Below, one piece after another: positions 52,553-62,098 of a DNA stretch of 64,000 nucleotides (position 1 is its first letter; each line of letters opens with the position of its first letter). The stretch lies in contig JBLHLC010000023.1 of the NCBI GenBank assembly GCA_047619685.1, positions 1 to 64,000 of the forward strand, written 5' to 3'. The stretch comes from JABDJZ01 sp047619685. GTDB taxonomy: Bacteria; Bacteroidota; Rhodothermia; Rhodothermales; UBA10348. A program made the translations under genes and the position numbers. The notes beneath the pieces were generated by a model. That model worked only from the letters and a program-made list of their open reading frames with translations, was not told the DNA's origin and did not search any database.

Positions 52553-53844
52553 AGGGAAGCGGAGATCTTGTCTCTCGGGCGTCGCTCTCGTACGGTGAAC
52601 TCATCGCCCTGGAGGAGCCGGGAAGCCGTCTGTCTTTCGGAGAATTGGAAGTCTGTGTCGCCAGGCGGGCTGCTCGATTGCGGGCACTGTCAGGATGCCG
52701 CGTGGCATTGCCCGCGCCGGAATCCATCGAAGGGATCGTGCACCTCCTCGCCCTGCACCGCGCGGGGGCGCTGGTAGTCCTGACAAACAGGAGCCTCCCT
52801 GCGGCTGCCTTGGAGGCACTTCACCGACGTTGGGATCTTTGGAACAGCCAGGCCTCAGGAGCGCCCGGTCAGCCGCGGGAAGGGGGCTCTGCGCCAGGAA
52901 TAGTGGTTCTGACGTCCGGAAGCAGTGGAGGGGCAAAGGGCGTGATTCACCAAGAGGCGTCGCTGGAAGCGAGTGCTCGTGGTGCCAATAAACACCTGGC
53001 GTTTGGTCCTGGAGGCCGGTGGGTTGTCACGCTTCCAATGAACCACGTCGGAGGACTGGCCATCCTGTACCGTGCGTTGACTTCAGGCGGGACCATGGTT
53101 TTTCCTCCGGATCGGCGAGACCTACTGGTTGCCCTGAGAGAGGCCACCCACATCTCGCTGGTGTCCACCCAACTGGGCCGACTGCTGGAGGTGTGGGCCT
53201 CACAGCCTCCGGAAGAGCTCGAGCGAATCCTCATGGGAGGCAGCCCAATTCCGTCCGGTCTCTCGGATCGAGCGGTCCGCAAGGGTTGGCCGATCGTGGT
53301 CAGTTACGGAATGACCGAGATGGGCTCGCTGGTGACGGCCACAGAAGTCGGAGTGACTTCGTCTTCCGGGGGGGTGCTTGAGGGCCGCCGACTCCGGATT
53401 GGCGAGGCGGGTCAGATCGAAGTTGGGGGGGGCGCGCTTTTTTCCGGCTACCTGGACGGGCCCGAGGCCGGAGAATGGCACAAGACTGGAGATATGGGCT
53501 CTCTGAATGAACACGGGGAGTTGGTCGTCCGCGGCCGCATCGACAACATGTTCATCTCGGGAGGCGAAAACGTCCATCCTGAGTCCATCGAAGAGGCTAT
53601 TCGGGCAACCCAGGGGGTTGATGATGCGGTCGTTGTGCCGGTGCCCGATACCGAGTTTGGTGCCCGCCCGGTGGCGTTCGTATCCGGTTCCGCGTCCTTT
53701 CCGGATGTTGAAAATGCCGTTCGGGCTCTGATCCCGGGTTATATGGTCCCGGTGCGCTGGCGGGTGCTGCCCCCGTGTCCCGAGGGAGCCCTCAAGTGGA
53801 GCCGGGCGGTGCTCACCCGGATGGCTGTCCAGGAAGAGGATTAA
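52549..53844 (+). CDS. menE: o-Succinylbenzoate-CoA ligase
   Basis: The 431-residue ANL-superfamily acyl-CoA ligase has the P-loop LTSGSSGGAKGV, MNHVGGLAILYRAL, SYGMTEMGSLV, KTGDMG, and RGRIDNMFISGGENVHPESIE. The start is TTG 52549, overlapping menC. Together with menF, D, H, B, A and C it completes the classical pathway to demethylmenaquinone. The DHNA-CoA thioesterase and the final methyltransferase (menG/ubiE) are not seen here. Confidence 0.92.
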   Translation: MKGSGDLVSRASLSYGELIALEEPGSRLSFGELEVCVARRAARLRALSGCRVALPAPESIEGIVHLLALHRAGALVVLTNRSLPAAALEALHRRWDLWNSQASGAPGQPREGGSAPGIVVLTSGSSGGAKGVIHQEASLEASARGANKHLAFGPGGRWVVTLPMNHVGGLAILYRALTSGGTMVFPPDRRDLLVALREATHISLVSTQLGRLLEVWASQPPEELERILMGGSPIPSGLSDRAVRKGWPIVVSYGMTEMGSLVTATEVGVTSSSGGVLEGRRLRIGEAGQIEVGGGALFSGYLDGPEAGEWHKTGDMGSLNEHGELVVRGRIDNMFISGGENVHPESIEEAIRATQGVDDAVVVPVPDTEFGARPVAFVSGSASFPDVENAVRALIPGYMVPVRWRVLPPCPEGALKWSRAVLTRMAVQEED

Positions 53845-53936
53845 CTAACCGGCCAGGTCGCCGATAAATACGGTAACTACACTTCAACAAAATCGCTGCG
53901 CTCGGTTCTGAACCGGGATTGGCAGCAATCGGCGTC

Positions 53937-54614
53937 ATGCAATCTCCGAAGGAAAACGGCCTGGTTGGTCCTCGGATACGTTTCGATCGGCTTCGTCTGG
54001 AGAATATCTATACCCACTTCAAGTGGAACAATGATCCAGAATTGAACCGGCTCGATTCTGAGATCCCCTACGTCGAGGAAACCTTCGGGGCCTTCAAGAA
54101 GCGCTTTGAGCGCATCATGACGCAGCCGGATCCGGAGTGTAAAGACTTCGAGATTCATACCGAGGACGGAACGCTGATCGGCGTGGCTTTCGTAGCCGGG
54201 ATCAGCGGCCACCACCTTCACTGTAGCATCGGCGTTACTATTGGAGAGAGGGACTTCTGGGGACAGGGATACGGACGCGAAGCCATGTCAAGCCTGCTCA
54301 GTTACTGTTTCGAATCTCTCGGGATGCACCGGGTAACCGCGGATTGCTTCGCGTACAATGAGGCCTGGCGTAGTCTGGTCGAAGGCATGGGCTTTACCGC
54401 AGAAGGCACCGACCGGGAGTACCTGCTTTGGGATGACAAGTACTACGACCGGATACGGTACGGGATGCTTTCGGGCGAATTTGTAAAGTCCGTAAAGCGG
54501 GTGCGCAGAAAGAGCGTCGGAATACGCCGGCCTGCGAGATCAGGCGGGACGCTTTCGGGCGTCTCGTTACCGGACTCCAAGCAAGGGCCATCGGCATCCG
54601 AAGCAGCGGCGTAG
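53937..54614 (+). CDS. GNAT-family N-acetyltransferase
   Basis: The 225-residue protein starts IRFDRLRLENIYTHFKWNNDPELNRLDSE, typical of RimJ/SpeG-like GNAT proteins. The acetyl-CoA loop is ERDFWGQGYGREAM. HRVTADCFAYNEAWRSLVEGMGF is the usual end of the domain. The last 45 residues are basic then Gly/Ser/Ala-rich and look disordered. ATG 53937 was chosen; TTG 53919 is possible. Substrate unknown. Confidence 0.87.
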   Translation: MQSPKENGLVGPRIRFDRLRLENIYTHFKWNNDPELNRLDSEIPYVEETFGAFKKRFERIMTQPDPECKDFEIHTEDGTLIGVAFVAGISGHHLHCSIGVTIGERDFWGQGYGREAMSSLLSYCFESLGMHRVTADCFAYNEAWRSLVEGMGFTAEGTDREYLLWDDKYYDRIRYGMLSGEFVKSVKRVRRKSVGIRRPARSGGTLSGVSLPDSKQGPSASEAAA

Positions 54615-54708
54615 GCCACTGGACTCCCAGGCGACTGAAATTGCTTGGCGGGGTGTAACCATCGCAAGCAAGGCTCCGTAGAGTTTACCTGAACCAAGCC
54701 GCACCCCC

Positions 54709-54978
54709 ATGCGAGATTTTTCTCGACCTGCCTTACTGGGCCTGCTCCTTTTGCTTTTTGTCGTGCTGAGCTCAGCCGGCCCCGGATTCATTTTTGGAAT
54801 CGGCCTATCGGGCAGTGTACGCTGGCTTCTGATCGGACTGCTGATCTACTTCGTCATCAATCGAAGTGGCGGATGCTGCGGACCACGCCATTGCTGCGGC
54901 CGCGGATCCTGCACATGCGGCCCGGATGAATGCACCTGCGGGGAATGCCCACAGGCCGACGAAACTGACGAGACCTAA
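54709..54978 (+). CDS. Small membrane protein with Cys-rich C-terminal tail
   Basis: The product is 89 residues. Two hydrophobic segments (LLGLLLLLFVVLSSAG and VRWLLIGLLIYFVI) are followed by a tail with nine Cys in about 25 residues: CC at 56-57, CC at 62-63, then CTCGPDECTCGEC. The CxC pattern resembles metal-binding peptides such as metallothionein-like domains. Expected location: inner membrane with the Cys tail on one face. No family is recognised. It overlaps the 3' end of the convergent desaturase by 4 bases. Confidence 0.65.
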   Translation: MRDFSRPALLGLLLLLFVVLSSAGPGFIFGIGLSGSVRWLLIGLLIYFVINRSGGCCGPRHCCGRGSCTCGPDECTCGECPQADETDET

Positions 54979-56090
54979 GAGGCCGGGACGAAATCTTGAA
55001 GCGTCGCCGCTCCGGGACCGAGCTTGCGCAGCATCTGCAGGTGAGACCCGACGGCAGAACTCAGCGTCCGGTTGTAGTGGTAAGGGAGACCGTGGTCTGA
55101 GGCCACCTTCTGGACGATCGGGGCGATCGCCGGATAGTGGACGCTACAGGTCTGTGGAAAGAGGTGATGCTCGATCTGGTAGTTGAGTCCACCGATGTAC
55201 CAGGACAACACCTTGTTCTCGGCCGCGAAATTGGCGGTGGTCCGCATCTCGTGCACCAACCAGGCATATTCCATCCTGCCCGCATCGTCCGGCTGTAGAA
55301 ACTCGGGCCCTTCGACCACGTGAGCCAACTGGAAGATGACACCCATGATGATCCCTGCCGTGACGTGTGCGGTCAGGAACCCTATCAGGAACTGCCACCA
55401 CGTGATGTCCAAAAAGACAAGCGGCAGGACGATCATCCAGGTCATCGCCAGAATTTTGGTCACGAACAGAACGGAAATCTGAAGGGCTGAATGCGACTTG
55501 TCCGTGTACGGGCCGATGTCCTTCTTCAGGAACTGCTGGAAATCCTTGGCGAAGAGCCAGTTGACAGTGGCGAGTCCGTAGGCCAGAATCCCATATATGT
55601 GTTGGTACCGATGGAACCAGTAGTGCCTGGCGCCGGGAGACAGCCGGAGTAGCGGCGAGACGGTCAGGTCCTCGTCCACATCGTGGATGTTGGTATAGGT
55701 ATGGTGGATCACGTTGTGTGTGATTTTCCACATGTACCCGTTGGCTCCCATGATGTCGAACATGAAACCAAGAGCCCCATTGACGAAGTTGTTGTTCGAA
55801 TAGGCCCCATGAAGCGCGTCGTGGGCAACGCTAAAGCCAATGCCTGCCATGCCGAGCCCGAGAACAAACGAGAGCAGCCACATCTGACCGAGGGGCAGAT
55901 TCCCCAGCATGATGAGCCCGTAAGCGCCGAATGCCGTGCTCAGGATGGCCACCGTCTTGACCAGCATGCGCCAGTCTGCATGTCTGGACTTGCCGGTTTG
56001 TTCGAAGTACTCGGCCACACGGCCACGGACATCAAGCACGAAGTCTTTGGCGTCCTTGTTGGAGAATCGAATGCGGATTGGTTGAGCCAA
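54975..56090 (-). CDS. Fatty-acid desaturase, front-end type
   Basis: The protein has about 371 residues from TTG 56090 (AQPIRIRFSNKD). The frame is open to 56183, but the extra residues do not look like the family. It has four TM helices and three His boxes: HDALH (90-94), HNVIHH (125-130) and QIEHH near the C terminus, the last with Gln first as in front-end (delta-6-like) desaturases. It lacks a fused cytochrome b5 domain. It introduces a double bond into membrane fatty acids, using ferredoxin or another donor; inference. Confidence 0.9.
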   Translation of the reverse strand: MAQPIRIRFSNKDAKDFVLDVRGRVAEYFEQTGKSRHADWRMLVKTVAILSTAFGAYGLIMLGNLPLGQMWLLSFVLGLGMAGIGFSVAHDALHGAYSNNNFVNGALGFMFDIMGANGYMWKITHNVIHHTYTNIHDVDEDLTVSPLLRLSPGARHYWFHRYQHIYGILAYGLATVNWLFAKDFQQFLKKDIGPYTDKSHSALQISVLFVTKILAMTWMIVLPLVFLDITWWQFLIGFLTAHVTAGIIMGVIFQLAHVVEGPEFLQPDDAGRMEYAWLVHEMRTTANFAAENKVLSWYIGGLNYQIEHHLFPQTCSVHYPAIAPIVQKVASDHGLPYHYNRTLSSAVGSHLQMLRKLGPGAATLQDFVPAS

Positions 56091-56211
56091 GGCGGGTCTC
56101 TCAGTCTGTGACAGTAACAAATGTACAGCGAAATGCACCCACTGCGCGCTCTCGGTCCGATATTCGCCCACTTTGGGGACCACTTTCAGGGAATCTGCCG
56201 GGACGTCCGGC

Positions 56212-56238
56212 TTGACAACGGTTCGTAACTTTTATAAT
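56212..56238 (+). promoter_or_regulatory. Consensus-like vegetative promoter of mscL
   Basis: TTGACA, 15 bases, TATAAT, ending 33 bases before the mscL ATG. Both hexamers are perfect matches to the classical consensus, with a short spacer. Confidence 0.6.
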
Positions 56239-56271
56239 TAAGCATCCTCCCTCACAAACTCGGAAGACGCG

Positions 56272-56703
56272 ATGTTAAAGGAATTCAAGGAATTTGCCAT
56301 GAAAGGCAACATGGTCGATATGGCTGTGGGCATCATCATCGGCGCAGCATTTGGAACTGTGGTGAAGTCTGTCGTGGGCGACATCCTGATGCCTCTGGTT
56401 TCGAGTGTCACTGGCTCTCCAGATTTTTCGAACCTGTTCATCGTGCTCAGTGAGCCTGCTGCCGGGACGAACATGGGATCCATCGTCGCCGTCCGCGAAG
56501 CCGGAGGCGTCGCGCTTGGATGGGGCCTTTTCCTGAACGCAGCGATCGCGTTTATTATCGTCGCCTTGGTGCTGTTCATGATCGTGAAGGCTATCAACAG
56601 CGCGAAGAAGAAGGAGGAGGCTGCTCCCGCTGCTCCCGCCGCACCGCCGGCTCAGGAAGTTCTTCTGGGAGAGATTCGTGACTTGCTGAAGGCAAAGGCC
56701 TGA
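56272..56703 (+). CDS. mscL: Large-conductance mechanosensitive channel
   Basis: The 143-residue protein matches MscL: MLKEFKEFAMKGNMVDMAVGIIIGAAFG with TM1 (about 16-40), a periplasmic loop, TM2 (AAIAFIIVALVLFMIVKAI) and the C-terminal helix (QEVLLGEIRDLLKAK). An Ala/Pro linker (APAAPAAPPAQ) precedes the C-terminal bundle. It releases osmolytes on hypo-osmotic shock. It has its own promoter and terminator. Confidence 0.96.
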   Translation: MLKEFKEFAMKGNMVDMAVGIIIGAAFGTVVKSVVGDILMPLVSSVTGSPDFSNLFIVLSEPAAGTNMGSIVAVREAGGVALGWGLFLNAAIAFIIVALVLFMIVKAINSAKKKEEAAPAAPAAPPAQEVLLGEIRDLLKAKA

Positions 56704-56734
56704 TTCGACAGCCTGATGGGCTAGTTTTTTGGCG

Positions 56735-56769
56735 AAAGGGGCGATCCGGGAAACCGGGTCGCCCCTTTT
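56735..56769 (+). terminator. Rho-independent terminator of mscL
   Basis: AAAGGGGCGA-CCGG pairs with CCGG-TCGCCCCTTTT with a GAAA loop, a long GC-rich stem followed by TTTT, 31 bases after the stop codon. Confidence 0.9.
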
Positions 56770-56817
56770 ACCATTCAGGCCTTTCCCCCACACAGCCACG
56801 GCTCTGCCCGTCCAGTC

Positions 56818-57585
56818 TTGGATCTATTCTTGCGCGAGTACGGCCAGGGGCATCCTTTGACCATCCTGCACGGGTTGTTCGGAGCCGGAGGCAACTGGCA
56901 CACGCTGTCACGGTCGGTCTTTGCAGATTTCCGACACGTGGTCGTGCCAGACCTGAGAAACCATGGGCAATCTCCTCACAGTTCGAGGATGGACTACGAG
57001 TCCATGGCCGCGGACGTGGAGGAGGTTTGGGATCGGCTGGACCTTCCCGTTTCCGACCTCGTGGGCCATTCCATGGGTGGGAAGGTCGCGATGCAACTGG
57101 CGCTGACCGTACCGGAGCGCGTGTCCAGGTTGGTGGTCGTGGACATCGCGCCGCGGTCGTATCCCGCCAGTCACCTGGACGTTATCAAGGCGCTGCGTGG
57201 CGCCAAGCCCGGCGAGAAGGCATCCCGCCGGGAAGTGGAGGACGCCCTCTCGCTCCACATTCCCAACCGCGCCGTGCGTCAGTTTCTTCTCAAGAATCTT
57301 CGCCGAACGAGCGCCGGCTCGTACGAGTGGACGGTCAACCTTGATGACATCGAGGGCAACTACGATCGAATCAGCGGGGGGCTGAGTGCGCTGACCACCT
57401 ACGATGGGCCGGCGTTGTTCATTCGAGGCGGACGCTCTGACTACATCCAGGACGATGACTACCAGGTGATCCGCGCCTACTTCCCGGCGGCCGAAGTGGT
57501 AACGATCCCCGAGGCCAGCCACTGGGTGCACGCGGAGGCGCAAGAGGCCTTCGGAGAACTGGTGTCGGAGTTCCTGCAAAGATAG
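56818..57585 (+). CDS. Alpha/beta-hydrolase esterase (YbfF/ABHD11-like)
   Basis: The 255-residue protein starts at TTG 56818. It has LHGLFGAGGNWHTL, DLRNHGQSPHS, nucleophile GHSMGGK and a C-terminal SHWVHAEA His. The RNHGxS motif and the GHSMGGK elbow are characteristic of the YbfF/ABHD11 esterase group, which hydrolyses short acyl esters. The natural substrate is unknown. It ends 44 bases before metH. Confidence 0.85.
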   Translation: MDLFLREYGQGHPLTILHGLFGAGGNWHTLSRSVFADFRHVVVPDLRNHGQSPHSSRMDYESMAADVEEVWDRLDLPVSDLVGHSMGGKVAMQLALTVPERVSRLVVVDIAPRSYPASHLDVIKALRGAKPGEKASRREVEDALSLHIPNRAVRQFLLKNLRRTSAGSYEWTVNLDDIEGNYDRISGGLSALTTYDGPALFIRGGRSDYIQDDDYQVIRAYFPAAEVVTIPEASHWVHAEAQEAFGELVSEFLQR

Positions 57586-57629
57586 CGGCACCTGATTGGC
57601 CCGAAGCGAACCACCATAGGGGTCTTTCG

Positions 57630-60600
57630 TTGGAGCCCGTTCTCACCAACGCCTGTGCTGAATTGCTCAATTCCAGACTCGAAGAAGGCCTCCAGAACCG
57701 AATCCTGGTAATGGACGGCGCCATGGGCACCATGATCCAGCGGTACTCCCTGGGAGAGAGCGACTATCGCGGCAGTCAGTTCAAGGACCATCCGCTGTCG
57801 CAAAGGGGCAACAACGACCTCCTTAGCCTGACCCAGCCGGACATCATTCGGGAGATCCACGAGGCCTATCTGGCGGCCGGCGCGGACATCGTGGAAACCA
57901 ATACCTTCAGTTCGACCAGCATCGCGCAGGCCGACTACGGCGCGGGAGATCATGTCTACGCCATGAACCTGGCCTCGGCGCAAATTGCCCGCAAGGCGGC
58001 AGCCGCGTGGACAAAAACGACGCCGGATCGTCCCCGATTCGTCGCAGGCGCGCTTGGCCCCACGAATGTCAGTTTGAGTCTGTCTCCGGATGTCAATGAT
58101 CCGGGTTTTCGCGCCTCAACATTCAAACTTCTTGCGAAAGCGTATGGAGAGCAAATAAGCGGTTTGATGGAAGGGGGGGTGGACGTCCTTCTGGTGGAGA
58201 CCATCTTCGACACCCTGAATGCCAAGGCCGCGATTTTTGCGATCTCCGAATATTTCGGTCAGACCGGCAACCGGGTTCCGGTGATGATCTCAGGGACGAT
58301 CGTTGACCAGAGTGGCCGCACCCTGTCCGGTCAGTCAACGGAAGCATTCTGGCACTCCATCAAGCACACTCCGGAGCTGATGTCGGTCGGGCTGAATTGT
58401 GCCCTCGGATCCGCTCAGATGAGGCCGTTTCTGGAGGCGCTTTCGGGCGCGGCGACGGTCAGAACCAGCCTCTACCCCAATGCGGGTCTTCCTAACGAGA
58501 TGGGCGGATACGATGAGTCTCCCGCCTACATGGAAGACCAGATTGATGCGTACGCACGCGAGGGTTTCCTGAACATTGTGGGCGGTTGCTGCGGGACCAC
58601 GCCTCCGCACATCGAGGCCATGGCGGCCGCTGCCGCCCGGCACAAGCCGCGGACGCCTGCCAAGTCTGACGGGTTGCTCCATCTCTCGGGATTGGAGCCA
58701 CTCACGTTTCGCGCTGATCTGAACTTCGTCAACATTGGCGAAAGGACCAATGTGACCGGATCGCGCAAGTTTGCCCGGCTAATCCGTGAGGAGCTCTACG
58801 AAGACGCGCTGGAGGTGGCCCGTCAGCAAGTAGAGAACGGGGCTCAGCTCATCGACGTGAACATGGATGAAGGGCTCCTGGATTCCGAGGCGGCCATGGT
58901 CCGGTTCCTGAATCTGATCGCGGCCGAACCCGACATCGCCCGGGTCCCCGTTGTCGTGGATTCCTCGAAATGGTCGGTGATTGAGGCTGGCCTGCGGTGT
59001 CTGCAGGGCAAAAGCATCGTGAACTCCATCAGCCTGAAAGAAGGCGAGGAAATATTCCGGGAGCAGGCCACGTTGGCCCAGCGCTATGGAGCCGCAGTCA
59101 TCGTCATGGCCTTTGACGAGAAGGGGCAGGCTGAAAACATGGAGCGCAGACAGGAGATCTGCCAAAGGGCCTACACAATTCTCACGGAGGAGCTCTCGTT
59201 CCCGCCCGAGGATATCATTTTCGACCCCAACGTCTTTGCCGTCGCCACAGGCATCGAAGAACATAATCGCTACGCGCTGGACTTCATCGAAGCCACCCGT
59301 TGGATCAAGCAGAATCTGCCAGGGGCGCGAATTTCTGGTGGCGTGTCCAACATGTCGTTCTCCTTCCGGGGTAATGACCGGGTCAGGGAGGCGATGCACA
59401 CCGCGTTTCTTTTCCATGCCATCAAGGCCGGCATGGACATGGGTATTGTCAATGCGGGCCAGATCGAGGTCTACGACGCCATCGACCCCGAACTCCTGGA
59501 GTGCATCGAGAACGTCATTTTTGACCGGGATCCAGAGGGCACCGAACGCCTTGTGACGATCGCGGACAAGTTCTCTGGCCGGGGACCACAGAAAGAGATC
59601 AAGACCGCAGAATGGCGCAGCGGGAATGTAGAGGAGCGCCTCAAGTTTGCACTGGTCAAAGGCATCCTGGACTTCATCGAAGAGGACACCGAGGAGGCCA
59701 GGAAGCAGTCTGCGCGCGCCATCGAAGTCATTGAAGGGCCGCTGATGGCGGGGATGAACGTTGTCGGAGATCTGTTCGGCGAAGGCAAGATGTTCTTGCC
59801 GCAGGTCGTCAAGAGTGCCCGCGTGATGAAGAAATCCGTGGCATACCTGATCCCGTACATTGAGGAGGAGAAGGCCGAGTCCGGGGAGGGAGACACCCGC
59901 GCGACGGTTCTCATGGCCACGGTAAAGGGAGATGTCCACGACATCGGAAAGAACATCGTCGGTGTGGTCCTGGGGTGCAATAATTACCGTGTGGTCGATC
60001 TGGGAGTTATGGTGCCTGCCGACCGGATCCTGGACGCGGCCATTGCCGAGCAGGTAGATATCATCGGACTGTCGGGGCTCATCACGCCTTCTTTGGACGA
60101 GATGGTCCATATGGCCTCCGAGATGGAACGACGTGGGATCAAGCTCCCACTGATGATCGGCGGTGCCACCACGTCGAAGGTGCACACTGCGGTCCGCGTG
60201 GATCCCGCCTATTCCGGGACCGTGGTCCATGTCCTGGACGCGTCTCGAAGCGTCGGCGTGGTCACGCACCTGCTGAATCGGTCAGAATCGTTTCTGTCTG
60301 ACCTGAAGGAGGAGTACGACGGAGTCCGCCAGGCCTATGAGCGCAGGACACGCCGGACCAAACTGCTGGCATTGGAGACCGCGCGATCAAATCCTGCTCG
60401 CCCCTCGAAATACGCACCGGTTGCGCCCAATACGCTCGGGGTCCACCAGGTCTCGGTGGGGGTCGCAGAGATCAGGCCATACATCGATTGGACGCCGTTC
60501 TTCCAGGCGTGGGAGATGCGCGGGAAGTACCCATCAATTCTCGAGGACCCGGTCAAGGGTGAGGAAGCCAGGTCGCTCTATCAGGATGCCAACGCCATGT

Positions 60601-61352
60601 TGGATCGGTTCGAGGCTGAAGACCTCCTGGACCCCAAGGCCGTCTTCGGTATCTGGCCGGCTGGGTCTGAAGGGGACGATGTCGTGCTGTTCTCCGGAGC
60701 GGACCGTTCTCAAGAACTCGCGCGGCTCCATACGCTTCGCCAGCAGACGGAAAAGACACCTGGGAAACCCAATCGTGCCATTTCGGACTTTGTGCAGCCA
60801 ATTACGGGACATCCGGACTGGATCGGCGCCTTCGCGGTGACGACTGGGCACGGGTTGGCGCCGGTTGTCAAGGCCTACGAAGACGCCGGCGACGACTACC
60901 AGAGCATCATGGCCAAGGCCCTTGCCGACCGCCTGGCCGAGGCGTGCACCGAGTGGCTCCATCAGCGCGTGCGGACCGATTTCTGGGGATACGCGCCGGA
61001 CGAGAAGCTCTCGAACGATGAGCTGGTTTCGGAGCACTATCAGGGAATTCGCCCTGCTCCTGGGTACCCTGCACAGCCCGATCACACGGAGAAGCGGACC
61101 TTGTGGACTCTCCTGAATGCAGAGGCCAACACGGGGATCAGCCTGACGGAGTCGCTGGCCATGAACCCAGCGGCGTCCGTTTGCGGGCTTTATCTCGCGC
61201 ACCCGGACTCTGATTATTTCAATCTCGGATCGATCGGACGAGACCAGGTCGAGGATTACGCGCGTCGAAAAGACGTCGATCTGGATGAAATGGAGCGGTG
61301 GCTCGGTCCGGCCTTGGCCTACGACCCTCGAAAGGCAGCAGCAACTGTCTGA
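57630..61352 (+). CDS. metH: Cobalamin-dependent methionine synthase
   Basis: The 1,240-residue protein starts at TTG 57630. It has the full modular layout. The homocysteine-binding domain has MDGAMGTMIQ and zinc Cys in GLNCALG and GGCCGTTPP. The pterin-binding domain has NIGERTNVTGS. The cobalamin cap and the B12 domain follow with GDVHDIGKN (Co ligand His770). The C-terminal SAM-binding activation domain has IDWTPFFQAWE and RPAPGYPAQPDH. It transfers methyl from 5-methyltetrahydrofolate to homocysteine through methylcobalamin. No B12 riboswitch could be seen in the 44-base upstream gap. Confidence 0.97.
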   Translation: MEPVLTNACAELLNSRLEEGLQNRILVMDGAMGTMIQRYSLGESDYRGSQFKDHPLSQRGNNDLLSLTQPDIIREIHEAYLAAGADIVETNTFSSTSIAQADYGAGDHVYAMNLASAQIARKAAAAWTKTTPDRPRFVAGALGPTNVSLSLSPDVNDPGFRASTFKLLAKAYGEQISGLMEGGVDVLLVETIFDTLNAKAAIFAISEYFGQTGNRVPVMISGTIVDQSGRTLSGQSTEAFWHSIKHTPELMSVGLNCALGSAQMRPFLEALSGAATVRTSLYPNAGLPNEMGGYDESPAYMEDQIDAYAREGFLNIVGGCCGTTPPHIEAMAAAAARHKPRTPAKSDGLLHLSGLEPLTFRADLNFVNIGERTNVTGSRKFARLIREELYEDALEVARQQVENGAQLIDVNMDEGLLDSEAAMVRFLNLIAAEPDIARVPVVVDSSKWSVIEAGLRCLQGKSIVNSISLKEGEEIFREQATLAQRYGAAVIVMAFDEKGQAENMERRQEICQRAYTILTEELSFPPEDIIFDPNVFAVATGIEEHNRYALDFIEATRWIKQNLPGARISGGVSNMSFSFRGNDRVREAMHTAFLFHAIKAGMDMGIVNAGQIEVYDAIDPELLECIENVIFDRDPEGTERLVTIADKFSGRGPQKEIKTAEWRSGNVEERLKFALVKGILDFIEEDTEEARKQSARAIEVIEGPLMAGMNVVGDLFGEGKMFLPQVVKSARVMKKSVAYLIPYIEEEKAESGEGDTRATVLMATVKGDVHDIGKNIVGVVLGCNNYRVVDLGVMVPADRILDAAIAEQVDIIGLSGLITPSLDEMVHMASEMERRGIKLPLMIGGATTSKVHTAVRVDPAYSGTVVHVLDASRSVGVVTHLLNRSESFLSDLKEEYDGVRQAYERRTRRTKLLALETARSNPARPSKYAPVAPNTLGVHQVSVGVAEIRPYIDWTPFFQAWEMRGKYPSILEDPVKGEEARSLYQDANAMLDRFEAEDLLDPKAVFGIWPAGSEGDDVVLFSGADRSQELARLHTLRQQTEKTPGKPNRAISDFVQPITGHPDWIGAFAVTTGHGLAPVVKAYEDAGDDYQSIMAKALADRLAEACTEWLHQRVRTDFWGYAPDEKLSNDELVSEHYQGIRPAPGYPAQPDHTEKRTLWTLLNAEANTGISLTESLAMNPAASVCGLYLAHPDSDYFNLGSIGRDQVEDYARRKDVDLDEMERWLGPALAYDPRKAAATV

Positions 61353-61424
61353 GCGAACAATAATCGCGCGGGTCGTTTCGCCCGTGTATCTTTCACTCCC
61401 TTTGAACCCGCCCAACAGGTACCA

Positions 61425-62006
61425 GTGATTCCCGGATTTCATACCCAACGCACCGCAGCCGTGGACGTACTGCGTGCGTCCGACACAACCACAGCCGTCC
61501 AGATTCTCAGCATAGTCGGCTTCGCCGTTCTGACTGCGATGGGTGCCCAGATCCGGATATACATTTGGGAAGTGCCCTTCACGCTCCAGACCCTCGGTGT
61601 GTATGGGAGCGGACTCTACCTGGGCTGGCGAAACGGTATGGCCGCGCAGGCTCTCTATCTGGTTCTTGGCCTTTTTCTGCCGGTCTACGCCGGTGACGGA
61701 TATGGGCCGGCCTACCTGTTCGGCGCGGTATCGGCGGGCTATCTCCTGGGCTATCCATTGGCTGCATTTGCCATTGGCGCCCTCTCGCGAAAGTGGAATA
61801 CGCTTTCGGGCAGCGTCGTCTCGATGATCGCCGGCTCCCTGGTCCTCTTTACGCTGGGCGTTTCGTGGCTTCATTTCGCAGCTGGGCACACGACGTGGTT
61901 TGAGTCCATCGACAAGGGATGGCTGCGGTTCATTCCCGTCGATATCGCCAAGATCCTGCTTGTTGGTCTCATCTACTCGGGCACCCGCCGCTTCAGACTT
62001 CGGTAG
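61425..62006 (+). CDS. bioY: Biotin transporter BioY
   Basis: The 193-residue protein has about six TM helices and the BioY pattern: AQIRIYIWEVPFTLQTLGVY, RNGMAAQALYLVLGLFLPVYAGD, AYLFGAVSAGYLLGYPLAAF. It is the substrate-binding S component of an ECF biotin transporter, and may also work alone. The start is GTG 61425. ECF A and T component genes are absent from the window. Confidence 0.92.
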   Translation: MIPGFHTQRTAAVDVLRASDTTTAVQILSIVGFAVLTAMGAQIRIYIWEVPFTLQTLGVYGSGLYLGWRNGMAAQALYLVLGLFLPVYAGDGYGPAYLFGAVSAGYLLGYPLAAFAIGALSRKWNTLSGSVVSMIAGSLVLFTLGVSWLHFAAGHTTWFESIDKGWLRFIPVDIAKILLVGLIYSGTRRFRLR

Positions 62007-62098
62007 GCACTGTAGCGTAAAGGAGACGGTCGGGGCCTGGGAAAACCCCCAGAGTGGGGAGAAACGGTTGCGGCACAGGATTCGTTAGCCTTTCCGGT

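Noticed and set aside
54612..54671. GGCCACTGG (B12-box-like) and a TTGCTTG/CAAGCAA hairpin after the acetyltransferase
   Set aside because: The rest of a cobalamin riboswitch is missing, upstream sequence is coding, and the hairpin has no T-run, so neither a riboswitch nor a terminator is supported.
57586..57629. Possible cobalamin riboswitch before metH
   Set aside because: The gap is only 44 bases and shows no B12 box.
58779..60269. 496-codon open frame on the minus strand
   Set aside because: It is the antisense shadow of metH, with no family features.
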